Positions 1-8,359 of a DNA stretch of 64,000 bases are shown here, piece by piece. The stretch's first letter is position 1, and every line of letters starts with the position of its first letter. The notes beneath the pieces were generated by a model that searched no databases, was not told where the DNA came from, and worked only from the letters and a program-made list of their open reading frames with translations. Origin of the DNA: an uncultured Clostridium sp. GTDB taxonomy: Bacteria; Bacillota; Clostridia; Lachnospirales; Lachnospiraceae. The translations under genes were made by a program, and so were the position numbers. Where the stretch lies: the NCBI GenBank assembly GCA_945917985.1, contig CAMEIH010000004.1, positions 17,456-81,455 on the forward strand, in the 5' to 3' direction.

Positions 1-1493
1 ATTGCCTGATTTTTGGGATTGTTTATAATATCACGAATGAAGCTCATATCAATCTTGATTTCATCCATGGGAATGCTCATGACGAGATTTGACGAGGCAC
101 TCCCTGTTCCGAAGTCGTCCATCGCAACTCTGATGCCACAGCTCTGAAAGAAGCGTACTTCCTGATCGAGAAAATCCATAGGGAAATCCTTACAGCGTTC
201 TGTCAGTTCCATGCAGAGATGATTTGCCGGAAAAGCTGTTTCGCCAAGGATGTCCAACACTTTCTGATGAAATTCCGGGCGTTCCAGCTGCCTAACGGAG
301 ATGTTTACATTGACAAAGAAATCCGGTTTGCGTTCAAGGAGCTCTTTTGTTTCTATAAGGGCTGTTCGGAGAACAAAGTTTCCAAGATGATACATACTTG
401 GGTCTGTTTCCAGCCAGTCAATGAACATTCCGGGCGGTATTGTGCCATAAGACTCGTGGCTCCAGCGGACAAGCGCTTCTGCACCTACAATGTCCCCTGT
501 ATTGGAATTCACAATTGGTTGATACAGCAAATAAAAGCCTTTGCAATTGTTATGGACAGACTGATGAATCACTTTCATGAGTGTAAGGTCAGCACCCTTT
601 GAGGTCTGTACTTCATCATTAAAAATGACAAGCTGATCCTGATGTTTCTGGAGGGAATGATTCAGTGCGTAAGTGACCTGGCCGCAAATGGAAGAGAGAT
701 CTTCGTGATAGTTCTCAAGAAGAATCGCACCGGCAGCCATTTTCAGCGGATGCAGCTTTCCATCTGCCATAATTCCGGCATCGAGGGTGTCACGCACCTG
801 CTTTTCAAAATCAAGAAGCTCTTTGCGACCGGCTTTTTTCAGGATAAAGACAAAACGTTCCCCGTCCAGATGATAGACAGCTTTATCGAGATCCATCATA
901 TAGATAAAACGCAGAGCGATTGCCAGAAGCAATTCATTGGAGAAATCACGCCCATAGACGAGATTAAAAGTGGAAAAGCCTTTTACATGGATTTGCAGGA
1001 TTGCAAACTGATTTTCCTGTGTAATGATATATTCGAGGTCATTAACATAACGTGCTTCGGAATATAAATCAGTGAGTGGATCAAACTGACGAAAAACATT
1101 TTCATTTCTTATTACAACGACCAGATATTCCGGCACACTTTTTTCATCATAGAGAATCTTGGTATGAAAACTGAACATCGCATATTGATCATCATTGGTT
1201 CGCATACGGATGCACAATTCCCAGTCGAGGTGGATGCCGTTCAGACGTTTTTCAATTTCTTCCAGATATTCCTGCATGTCATCGGGATACACATATTTAA
1301 GCAGAAGATGCTCAAAATCAGAAATGACTTGATCAGTCAAGCAGAATAAATCCCTGGTTTTTTCGGTACACCATGATTTATTATCCGCAAAACTTGTCAC
1401 CCATGTATAGGAGTTGTCTGAAAGCATGTCTATGCTGTCTATGATTGCAGAAATTTTCCCTATATCCTTTTCCAAAAAAGGAATTCCCTTCAT
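1..1493 (-). CDS. PAS-like / degenerate GGDEF / EAL protein, putative c-di-GMP phosphodiesterase (3' end beyond window)
   Basis: Read on the minus strand this is an open frame of 497 codons from an ATG at 1493 to the left edge, with a GGGGG tract about 8 nt before the start. About residues 1-135 look like a PAS-type sensor region. A GGDEF-type domain begins at DPLTDLYS (about 138), but its signature is degraded to HLDGERF, so it is unlikely to make c-di-GMP. From about 305 an EAL domain follows with its key residues present: EALVRW, the Asn in NVNIS, MELTER, DDFGTGSAS and the Lys in EIKID. The expected activity is hydrolysis of c-di-GMP to pGpG, with the dead GGDEF perhaps acting as a GTP-sensing regulator, as known for some such fusions. 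No transmembrane segment is seen, so it is probably cytosolic. The C-terminus lies outside the window. EAL assignment is firm; the ligand of the N-terminal domain is unknown. Confidence 0.9.
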   Translation of the reverse strand, partial: MKGIPFLEKDIGKISAIIDSIDMLSDNSYTWVTSFADNKSWCTEKTRDLFCLTDQVISDFEHLLLKYVYPDDMQEYLEEIEKRLNGIHLDWELCIRMRTNDDQYAMFSFHTKILYDEKSVPEYLVVVIRNENVFRQFDPLTDLYSEARYVNDLEYIITQENQFAILQIHVKGFSTFNLVYGRDFSNELLLAIALRFIYMMDLDKAVYHLDGERFVFILKKAGRKELLDFEKQVRDTLDAGIMADGKLHPLKMAAGAILLENYHEDLSSICGQVTYALNHSLQKHQDQLVIFNDEVQTSKGADLTLMKVIHQSVHNNCKGFYLLYQPIVNSNTGDIVGAEALVRWSHESYGTIPPGMFIDWLETDPSMYHLGNFVLRTALIETKELLERKPDFFVNVNISVRQLERPEFHQKVLDILGETAFPANHLCMELTERCKDFPMDFLDQEVRFFQSCGIRVAMDDFGTGSASSNLVMSIPMDEIKIDMSFIRDIINNPKNQA

Positions 1494-1652
1494 CTGTAAG
1501 CCCCCGCTGATTACACATTTGCATTTTTTATATTTATCTTTATTGTAACATATTATAATCGTATCATCAATCATAGAACAGGGCAGAAGAGACAATATCA
1601 GTAACCTGTGTTATACTGTTTAAAAATGAATTACTGTTGTGAAGAGGCAGAT

Positions 1653-2567
1653 ATGGAAAAAATGAAAATAGGTGTGATCTCAGATATTCACAGTAATTAT
1701 CTTGCTTTCAGGGCGGTTTACGATATTATGAGATCGCAGGGGATAACAGAATATATTTTGCTTGGTGACTATGTGTCGGATACTTCGGATACTGAAAAGA
1801 CCATGGAATTATTATATGAAATCATCCGTGACCGGAAGACTCACATTCTTCGCGGAAACCGTGAGGAATATCTGCTGGAGCAGAGAAAGGTGAGAAAGGG
1901 AGATAAAGAAGGACCGCGCTGGATTGCCAATTCGGCCAGCGGTAATTTATTGTTTACATTTGAACGGCTGAGAGAAAAAGATTTTCAATTTTTTGAAAGT
2001 CTGCCGATCACGTTCAAGTTTGAAAAAGAGGGATTTCCGGCAATCACTTGCTGTCACGGTTCTCCGGCAAATACCAAAGAGTTATTGCAGCTTAATGGTG
2101 AAAATACAAAGAATTGGTTGTGTCAGATTGATACGGAGTATCTGCTGGCGGCCCATACCCATTTTCCGGGTGAGTTCCGATATGAGGGAAAGACCTATAT
2201 CAATAACGGCTGCGCAGGTCTCGCTATCGGAGATGCGGGCCTTGCACAGTGCACCATTCTACATGGAACAGAAGAGAATGGAGTTAGAAAATGGGAGCCT
2301 GAGTTTTTGAAAATTCCTTATGATACGGAAGCAGTGGTGGGAAAAATCTTTACATCGGGGCTGATGGATATGGCACCGTGGTTTATCAACAGTAATATCC
2401 AGATCCTCAGAACCGGGACAGACAACAGTGCACAGCTGGTTGCGTTGTCTGCCAGGTTAATGGAAGAGGAAACCGGTTCGAAAGTCATTTGGCCGTTTAT
2501 CGATGAAAAATATTTTGAGAGGGCGGCTGAAATTCTCGGTGTGCCGGATTACCGGGAATCACAATAG
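1653..2567 (+). CDS. Calcineurin-like metallophosphoesterase
   Basis: A 304-residue protein. The start at 1653 is chosen because GAAGAGG lies directly upstream; an in-frame ATG at 1608 has no such site. The metal-ligand motifs of the calcineurin-like phosphoesterase fold occur in order: SDIHSN near the N-terminus, LGDYVSD, GNREE, CCHGSP and AAHTHFP (equivalent to the family GHTH). These bind two metal ions that activate water for phosphoester hydrolysis. It is of the YfcE/MJ0936 type by size and motif order; the substrate cannot be told from sequence. About 60 C-terminal residues follow the core. It runs towards the ABC-F gene, and the two coding ends overlap by 9 bp. No signal peptide is seen. 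Confidence 0.85.
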   Translation: MEKMKIGVISDIHSNYLAFRAVYDIMRSQGITEYILLGDYVSDTSDTEKTMELLYEIIRDRKTHILRGNREEYLLEQRKVRKGDKEGPRWIANSASGNLLFTFERLREKDFQFFESLPITFKFEKEGFPAITCCHGSPANTKELLQLNGENTKNWLCQIDTEYLLAAHTHFPGEFRYEGKTYINNGCAGLAIGDAGLAQCTILHGTEENGVRKWEPEFLKIPYDTEAVVGKIFTSGLMDMAPWFINSNIQILRTGTDNSAQLVALSARLMEEETGSKVIWPFIDEKYFERAAEILGVPDYRESQ

Positions 2568-4115
2568 TCTGGTAGTCCACTTCGTGCAATCCCACACGTC
2601 AGTGGCAAGATCGTCGTAAAATTCCGGCTCGTGGCAGACCATCAGGATACTGCCTTTATATTCCTTCAACGCGCGTTTTAATTCTTCCTTGGCATCCACG
2701 TCAAGATGATTGGTAGGCTCATCCAGAAGTAAAATATTAGTTTCTTTGTTGATCAGTTTGCACAGGCGCACCTTTGCCTGCTCGCCGCCGCTTAAGACCT
2801 TCACCTTGCTTTCGATATGTTTGGTGGTAAGGCCGCATTTGGCAAGGGCGGAGCGCACCTCATACTGACTGTAACCCGGAAATTCCTTCCATATTTCCTC
2901 GATGCAGGTGGTGGCAATATTCTGATCCATTTCCTGTTCAAAGTAGCCGATGGAGAGATAGTCTCCTTGCTCTACGGACCCGCTGATGGGAGGAATCAGC
3001 CCTAAGATACTTTTGAGAAGAGTAGTCTTACCGATTCCGTTGGCTCCGGTGAGAACAATTTTCTGTCCACGTTCCATTGCAAGATTTAAAGGGGAGGACA
3101 GCGGCTCGTCATAACCGATTACCAGATCGGAGGTCTGGAAGATGTAGCGTCCCGGAGTTCTAGCTTCTTTAAAGTGAAATTCAGGCTTCGGCTTTTCCGC
3201 GGCCAGCTCGATCACATCCATCTTGTCCAGTTTTTTCTGGCGTGACATGGCCATGTTTCTGGTGGCTACTCTTGCTTTGTTTCTTGCCACAAAGTCTTTC
3301 AGATCGGCAATTTCCTTCTGCTGTTTATTGTAAGCTGCTTCAAGCTGAGATTTTTTCATGGCATAGACTTCCTGAAACTTGTCATAGTCCCCCACATATC
3401 GGGTAAGCTGCTGATTGTCCATATGGTAGATCAGGTTGATCACGCTGTTCAGGAAAGGTATGTCATGAGAGATAAGAATAAAAGCGTTCTCGTAGTCGTT
3501 AAGATACCGCTTCAGCCATTCAATGTGCTCCGCATCCAGATAGTTGGTGGGCTCATCCAGTAGCAGAATGTCGGGCTTCTCAAGCAGAAGCTTTCCGAGA
3601 AGAACCTTGGTGCGCTGACCTCCGCTCAAATCGTTGACATCCTTGTCAAGCCCGAGGTCCAAAAGGCCAAGGGCTCTTGCAACTTCCTCCACCTTGGAGT
3701 CAATCATATAGAAGTCGTGCATGGTGAGAAGATCCTGGATGGTGCCAAGCTCTTCCATATAGCTCTCCAGTTCCTCCTCCGAGGCAGTTCCCATTATGTC
3801 ACAGATTTCATTCATCTGATTTTCCATTTCATAGAGAAAATCGAAAGCAGATGCAAGAACATCACGTATGGTCATTCCCTTTTCAAGGGCGGTATGCTGA
3901 TCCAGATAGCCCACGCGGACGTTTTTTGCCCATTCCACCCTTCCCGCATCGGGCATCAACTTTCCGGTGATGATATTCATAAAGGTTGATTTTCCTTCCC
4001 CGTTAGCGCCGATCAGGCCGATATGTTCTCCTTTTAAAAGACGGAAAGAAACGTCGTTAAAAATGGCACGGTCTCCGAAACCGTGGGTTAAGTGCTCTAC
4101 GTTTAAAATACTCAT
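2559..4115 (-). CDS. ABC-F family ATPase (YkpA/YbiT-like)
   Basis: A 518-residue soluble protein with two ABC ATPase cassettes and no membrane segment. Cassette one has Walker A GANGEGKST, signature LSGGQ and Walker B LLLDEPTN. Cassette two has GANGIGKTT, LSGGEQ and LLLDEPTNHLD. A charged linker rich in Lys and Arg joins them, as in ABC-F proteins that act on ribosomes. Order and length fit the YkpA/YbiT subgroup better than the antibiotic-resistance subgroups, so a translation-factor role is more likely than drug resistance, but this is inference. AAGGAG precedes the ATG at 4115. On the minus strand an extended -10 element (TGATATAAT) lies about 50 bp upstream. Its 3' end overlaps the metallophosphoesterase gene by 9 bp. 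Confidence 0.92.
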   Translation of the reverse strand: MSILNVEHLTHGFGDRAIFNDVSFRLLKGEHIGLIGANGEGKSTFMNIITGKLMPDAGRVEWAKNVRVGYLDQHTALEKGMTIRDVLASAFDFLYEMENQMNEICDIMGTASEEELESYMEELGTIQDLLTMHDFYMIDSKVEEVARALGLLDLGLDKDVNDLSGGQRTKVLLGKLLLEKPDILLLDEPTNYLDAEHIEWLKRYLNDYENAFILISHDIPFLNSVINLIYHMDNQQLTRYVGDYDKFQEVYAMKKSQLEAAYNKQQKEIADLKDFVARNKARVATRNMAMSRQKKLDKMDVIELAAEKPKPEFHFKEARTPGRYIFQTSDLVIGYDEPLSSPLNLAMERGQKIVLTGANGIGKTTLLKSILGLIPPISGSVEQGDYLSIGYFEQEMDQNIATTCIEEIWKEFPGYSQYEVRSALAKCGLTTKHIESKVKVLSGGEQAKVRLCKLINKETNILLLDEPTNHLDVDAKEELKRALKEYKGSILMVCHEPEFYDDLATDVWDCTKWTTRLL

Positions 4116-4271
4116 AAGTGTCTCCTTGTATGGTAATTAGAAAATGACATAGTGAGATTATATCATAAAGTTACAGATGTGGGATATAATTAATAAAGTA
4201 ATTCATACTTTACGGAAGGCAGGAGGAATAATTGCGGATGTAAATTATTGGAAAAATAAACCCGGTCGGGA

Positions 4272-4325
4272 TTGACAAATTTAGCAAAAAAAGATATATT
4301 AAAATCAGTAATGATTACTGATTTT
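4272..4325 (+). promoter_or_regulatory. Strong promoter overlapped by a 7-1-7 Fur/PerR-like palindrome
   Basis: A -35 TTGACA at 4272-4277 and a -10 TATATT at 4295-4300 are separated by 17 bp. Directly after the -10, at 4301-4325, lies a perfect inverted repeat with 11-bp arms around TGA. Its core CAGTAAT-G-ATTACTG (4306-4320) has the 7-1-7 layout of Fur-superfamily boxes and would cover the transcription start. It precedes two oxidative-stress genes, which suggests a PerR-type repressor, but the base identity is not an exact PerR or Fur consensus. Confidence 0.7.
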
Positions 4326-4348
4326 GCATTTCGGAAGGAGAAAAGAAT

Positions 4349-4993
4349 ATGGATAAAAACATTTTCAGAAAGTTGTCTTATGGCGTTTATGTCATAAGTA
4401 CATGGGATAACGGGAGAGCAACAGGCTGCACGGCAAACAGTGCGATGCAGATCACTTCCTCACCTGCGACCATAGCGGTCAGCATCAACCATGACAATTA
4501 TACCAATCATTGTATTGAGGAGACAGGGAAGTTTGCAATTTCTATTTTGTCAGAAAAGTCAGAGCCTTCTATTATTGGCTCCTTTGGCTTCCGTTCCGGC
4601 AAGGATGTCAATAAATTTGATGATGTGCAGTATTCGGTGAAGGATTATTTGCCGGTGATCAATGATTCCTGTGGTTATATTACCTGCAAGGTAATCGATA
4701 AGATGGAAACATCTACACATACCGTATTTTTAGGTGAAGTGTATGGCGGAGAAGTCTTTTCTGACACAGATGCCATGACTTATGCATATTATCATAAGGT
4801 GGTAAAAGGCAAGAGTCCCAAGACTGCACCGACCTATATTCCGGAGGAAGAGGAAAAGAAGGAAGAGGAAAAGCCTGTTCGTAAGTTTAAGTGTCAGGTA
4901 TGCGGTTATGTTTATGAAGGTGATGAACTGCCTGCGGATTACACCTGCCCTCTTTGCGGTGTGGGTGCGGATAAGTTCGAAGAAATAAAATAG
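4349..4993 (+). CDS. Flavin reductase-rubredoxin fusion (high-molecular-weight rubredoxin)
   Basis: A 214-residue protein. Residues 1-150 form a flavin-reductase-like FMN-binding domain (YGVYVISTWD start, TGCTANSAMQ, SINHDNYTN). A Glu/Lys-rich linker at about 160-175 is followed by a C-terminal rubredoxin with paired CQVCGYVYEG and CPLCG, giving the four Cys iron site. The same layout is known from Moorella Hrb, which passes electrons from NAD(P)H to flavodiiron or rubrerythrin-type acceptors. Here the next gene is rubrerythrin, its natural partner for reducing peroxide or oxygen in an anaerobe. AAGGAG sits 9 bp before the ATG. Transcription is expected from the promoter at 4272-4300 under the adjoining palindrome. 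Confidence 0.9.
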   Translation: MDKNIFRKLSYGVYVISTWDNGRATGCTANSAMQITSSPATIAVSINHDNYTNHCIEETGKFAISILSEKSEPSIIGSFGFRSGKDVNKFDDVQYSVKDYLPVINDSCGYITCKVIDKMETSTHTVFLGEVYGGEVFSDTDAMTYAYYHKVVKGKSPKTAPTYIPEEEEKKEEEKPVRKFKCQVCGYVYEGDELPADYTCPLCGVGADKFEEIK

Positions 4994-5053
4994 TAGAAGA
5001 TGAGAAAGCGTTACGGGATGCGTGAGCATCTGTAAATAAAGGAGGAAAAAAGA

Positions 5054-5590
5054 ATGGATTTAAAGGGTTCAAAGACAGAAGCTAACTTAATGGCAGCATT
5101 TTCGGGAGAGTCTATGGCAACAAATAAGTATACTTATTTTGCTTCCAAGGCTAAGAAGGACGGTTATCAGCAGATTGCCGCAATCTTCGAGGAGACCGCT
5201 GCCAATGAAAGAGAACATGCCAAGATGTGGTATAAGCTTTTAAACGGCGGAATTGATTCTACACTGGAAAACCTTGGTCATGCAGCCGAGGGCGAAAATT
5301 TTGAGTGGACTGACATGTATGCCGGTTTTGCCAAGGTGGCAAAGGAAGAAGGATTTGATGATATTGCAGCTTTGTTTGAAGGAGTAGCTGCAATCGAGAA
5401 GGAACATGAGGAGAGATATAAGAAGCTCATCGCCAATATCGAAAACGGTGTGGTATTCTCTAAGGATGGCGATACCATCTGGCAGTGCAGAAACTGCGGA
5501 CATATCTGTGTCGGCAAGCAGGCTCCCGAGGTATGCCCCGTATGTGCACATCCTCAGAGCTATTTCCAGGTAAAGCCTGAGAATTATTAA
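5054..5590 (+). CDS. rbr: Rubrerythrin
   Basis: A 178-residue rubrerythrin of normal length. An N-terminal ferritin-like four-helix domain carries the diiron ligands ([30 protein letters not shown]), and a C-terminal rubredoxin domain has CRNCGH and CPVCAH. It reduces hydrogen peroxide to water in the cytosol of anaerobes, with electrons from rubredoxin-type donors such as the protein encoded just upstream. The gap to that gene is 60 bp with no terminator, so the two are probably co-transcribed. The ribosome site AAAGGAGG is very strong. The operon ends at the hairpin at 5670. Confidence 0.97.
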   Translation: MDLKGSKTEANLMAAFSGESMATNKYTYFASKAKKDGYQQIAAIFEETAANEREHAKMWYKLLNGGIDSTLENLGHAAEGENFEWTDMYAGFAKVAKEEGFDDIAALFEGVAAIEKEHEERYKKLIANIENGVVFSKDGDTIWQCRNCGHICVGKQAPEVCPVCAHPQSYFQVKPENY

Positions 5591-5669
5591 GCACAGGTTT
5601 TCATAAACGAAGAAAAATCATAAATCGAAGGACAATAGTATTTGGTTAGCATCAAAACTGTTAAGATGA

Positions 5670-5706
5670 GGGGTAAATCCACGGATTTACCCCTTAACTT
5701 TTTTTG
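5670..5706 (+). terminator. Intrinsic terminator of the rubrerythrin operon
   Basis: GGGGTAAATC (5670-5679) pairs with GATTTACCCC (5684-5693) around a CACG loop, followed by TTAACTTTTTTT. It lies 80 bp after the rubrerythrin stop codon with no other gene between. Confidence 0.9.
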
Positions 5707-5889
5707 ACAGAGAAATTATAGTTTTGTTATGCAATTTATATTTTTAAAACATATAGTATTTTAATTAAATTTCGTTATAATATAATCAAATAGTGTGTTA
5801 AGTATAAACGTGGCAGAACCAGAAAACAGTGAGAACATAATAGGGAGACTTAATTATAATTTGTGAAACAAATTAGGAAAGGGGAAATC

Positions 5890-6703
5890 GTGGCAGATAA
5901 TATGAAATTCGAATTGTTGGCTGATTGCATAAAAAGCATTAATGTAAAAGCTGGGAATGCAGCCAAGAGCGCTGTAAATCAGCTGATGACTCTTAGAAAT
6001 TGGGCAATAGGTTATTACATTGTCGAATATGAGCAAGACGGAAGCGATAGAGCTGAATATGGAGCACATTTGCTTAAAAATCTCGAGGAGCAGATTTCAG
6101 AAAAAGGAATGAATTCCACGTTGTTTAAGTTGTGTAGACAATTTTATCTTATGTATCCTCAGATTGGTGCGACAGTGTCGACCAAATTTGAATTACCGGA
6201 TTTTGGAAAAGTGCGACGATGTCGCACGAATATGTAACAAATCCCGAACAGCTTGTAAATAACCTATCATTTTCACACATAAGGGAAATTATGGTAATCG
6301 ATGATGCGTTTGAGAGATTTTTTTATGAAACTGAATGTATGAAATGCAATTGGAGTGTAAGGGAACTTCGCAGGCAGATAAATATTATTTTATAGATTTG
6401 GTTTTCTATAATAGATTACTGCATTGCAATGTGATTATTGAACTGAAAAATGATGAGTTTAAACATGAAGATTTAGGACAATTGAATACGTATGTTGGCT
6501 ACTACAAAAAGAATGAGATGATTCCAGGTGATAATCCACCTGTTGGAATATTGCTTTGTACAGATAAAGGCTCTCAGATGGTTGAGTATGCTTTGTCTGG
6601 AATGGATAATCAGTTATTTGTTTCAACATATATGCTACATTTACCAGATAAGAGGAAGTTAGAAGAATTTATGCTGAAAGAAATGAAAGAAATGGGATTA
6701 TAA
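5890..6703 (+). pseudogene. Decayed DUF1016 / YhcG-type PD-(D/E)XK nuclease gene
   Basis: Three pieces in different frames together resemble one DUF1016 (YhcG) protein. The first (5890-6237, GTG start after GGAAAGGGG) is the N-terminal helical domain with NQLMTLRNWAIGYYI and ending PQIGATVSTKFELPDF. The second, shifted at about 6215 and ending at 6397, continues with LSFSHIREIM, FFYETECMKCNWSVRELRRQI. The third starts inside the second at about 6370 and is the nuclease half: DKYYFIDLVFYNRLLHC, IIELK, HEDLGQLNTYVGYY, VGILLCTDKG. Intact homologues have roughly 100 or more residues between RRQIN and the DKYYFIDL motif, so there has been a frameshift plus an internal deletion. The catalytic Asp and Glu-x-Lys are preserved but cannot be joined to the N-terminal domain in one frame. 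Intact members are linked to restriction and phage defence. A separate short C-terminal protein starting at 6335 is possible but lacks a good ribosome site. Confidence 0.85.
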
Positions 6704-6752
6704 AATATAAAATATGGGTCGTGAGACTTCTCTTTTTTATATCATAAAGTCA

Positions 6753-6863
6753 TGCTATAATGAACGTTAGTGAGCGGGAGCATGCGCAGTATATTCACTT
6801 TTTTTGCAAGCGGGAGCAACTGCTTGCAGAGCCAAAGTGCAATCAATAAAGGAGGCAGGACAA
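6753..6863 (+). promoter_or_regulatory. Promoter and structured leader of the S1-domain gene
   Basis: An extended -10 (TGCTATAAT, 6753-6761) starts a leader of about 95 nt. AGCGGGAGCA occurs twice (6773-6782 and 6809-6818). A hairpin pairs TGCAAGC (6805-6811) with GCTTGCA (6822-6828), and outside it CACTTT (6796-6801) can pair with AAAGTG (6834-6839). GGAGG then lies about 8 bp before the ATG. There is no U-tract, so translation control is likelier than attenuation. I match it to no known riboswitch. Confidence 0.5.
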
Positions 6864-7769
6864 ATGGAAGAATCAATGAAGGATTATGAAAAGGAACTGG
6901 AGGCATCCTTCCGGACCATCAATGAGGGAGATGTGATCTCGGGTACGGTTATTGATGTCAATGAAGAAGAGGTAATTCTTGATCTGAAATATTATGCGCA
7001 GGGAGTGATCAAAGCGGAAGATATGAGTGATGATCCCGGCTTTTCCGTTTTGAATGATGTGAAGATCGGAGACGAGATCGAAGCGACTGTGGTCAGAATG
7101 GATGACGGACAGGGAAATATCCTATTGTCTAAGAAGGAAGCCAATGATGTGCTTGCATGGGATGTGCTTCAGGGATACCTTGATGAGAAAAAGGATGTAG
7201 AAATAAAAATCAGTGAGATTGTTAATGCGGGAGCCGTTGCCTATGTGGAAGGAATCCGCGGGTTTATTCCGGCATCCCAGTTGTCACTATCTTATGTGGA
7301 AGATCTTTCACCCTATCAGGGAAAGAGATTGACTGTAAGGGTCATAACTGTGGACAGAGAGAAAAAGAAGCTGATCCTTTCTGCCAAGGAAATTTTGAGA
7401 GAGCAGGCCAAGGAAGAGCATGACCACAAGGTAGCCATGATCGTGCCGGGCACGGTACTTGAAGGCGTTGTGGAAAGCCTGCAGCCTTACGGAGCTTTCG
7501 TGGATCTGAAAGATGGCCTTAGCGGTCTTGTGCATATCTCACAGATCTGCCAGAAGAGGATCAAGAAACCCTCGGAGGTCCTGAAGGTTGGGGATAAGGT
7601 GAAGGTTAAGGTACTGAACACTAACGAAGGCAAGATATCCTTAAGCATCAAGGCTGTGGAGGAAGATCAGTCAGCACAGGAAATAGAAGAACTTGACACA
7701 AAACAGTTCTCAGCAGGTGAAAGCGTAGGTACCAATCTGGGTGATCTGTTTAAAAAGCTGGGATTTTAG
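6864..7769 (+). CDS. RNA-binding protein with three S1 domains (ribosomal protein S1-like)
   Basis: A 301-residue protein. The start at 6864 is chosen because GGAGG is 8 bp upstream; the frame is open further upstream but without a ribosome site. Three S1/OB-fold repeats are seen at about 17-85, 103-170 and 188-260. The third is the most canonical, with GTVLEGVVESLQPYGAFVDL, GLSGLVHISQI and KVLNTNEGKISLSIKA. Short S1-type proteins of Firmicutes bind single-stranded RNA and in some species associate with the 30S subunit. It is shorter than the 350-560 residues of full-length S1, so whether it is the housekeeping S1 is open. The next gene begins 2 bp after its stop, indicating co-transcription. 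Confidence 0.88.
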   Translation: MEESMKDYEKELEASFRTINEGDVISGTVIDVNEEEVILDLKYYAQGVIKAEDMSDDPGFSVLNDVKIGDEIEATVVRMDDGQGNILLSKKEANDVLAWDVLQGYLDEKKDVEIKISEIVNAGAVAYVEGIRGFIPASQLSLSYVEDLSPYQGKRLTVRVITVDREKKKLILSAKEILREQAKEEHDHKVAMIVPGTVLEGVVESLQPYGAFVDLKDGLSGLVHISQICQKRIKKPSEVLKVGDKVKVKVLNTNEGKISLSIKAVEEDQSAQEIEELDTKQFSAGESVGTNLGDLFKKLGF

Positions 7770-7771
7770 AA

Positions 7772-8335
7772 ATGATGTTGGGGCTTATTTTAGGAATTGC
7801 ATGGAGTATTTGCGGAATCACATGTTTTGTGAAACTGGATCAGGCGTATGAAGAGGACCGCAAAAAGAGAATTTTTCTCGGAATTTTCTTTGTCTTTTTT
7901 GGCGTCTGCGGACTCCTTGGCTTTTTCCTTAAGAATAATAAATTGTCCTTTACATCGCTGATGCTTTCAGCCGCACTGTTATGTATTCTGCTTTTTATTT
8001 ATGCATGGTATCAGGTGTGCAGCTGTAAGACGCCGGTAACGGCAGTTTATCTGCATTATAATGAGTACAGCGGAGGAAGAGGGCAGCGTTCTTATGCGCC
8101 GGTATTCCGCTATGCTTATGGCGGCAGGGAATATGAGCGTCAAACCTATGAGGCGTATTCTCGCAGAAAGATAGAAAAGCTTTTTACGCCGGGTGAAACA
8201 TATCAGATTCTGATCAATGAAAAGAGTCCGATGAATTGCGTGTCCTGCAAAAGGGTGGCATCGAGTAATTATGTCATCTGCCTGATGGGAATTATTTTTC
8301 TGATTATCTATATAAGCGTTATGATCACGGTGTAA
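7772..8335 (+). CDS. DUF3592-type membrane protein
   Basis: A 187-residue protein with hydrophobic segments at about 3-21, 35-53, 61-80 and 167-186. Between the third and the last lies a soluble part with SYAPVFRYAYGGREYE, a Tyr/Arg-rich stretch and FTPGETYQILINEKSP, the pattern of DUF3592 proteins. Function of the family is unknown. The gene starts 2 bp after the S1 gene and is followed 24 bp later by the HAD gene, so the three are likely one operon. Nothing in the sequence gives a substrate or partner. Confidence 0.7.
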   Translation: MMLGLILGIAWSICGITCFVKLDQAYEEDRKKRIFLGIFFVFFGVCGLLGFFLKNNKLSFTSLMLSAALLCILLFIYAWYQVCSCKTPVTAVYLHYNEYSGGRGQRSYAPVFRYAYGGREYERQTYEAYSRRKIEKLFTPGETYQILINEKSPMNCVSCKRVASSNYVICLMGIIFLIIYISVMITV

Positions 8336-8359
8336 AAACAAAAGGAAAGAGAGAAAATC

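Noticed and set aside
219..1349. Plus-strand open frames opposite the first gene
   Set aside because: The minus strand carries an uninterrupted EAL protein with all family motifs; the plus-strand frames have no motifs or ribosome sites.
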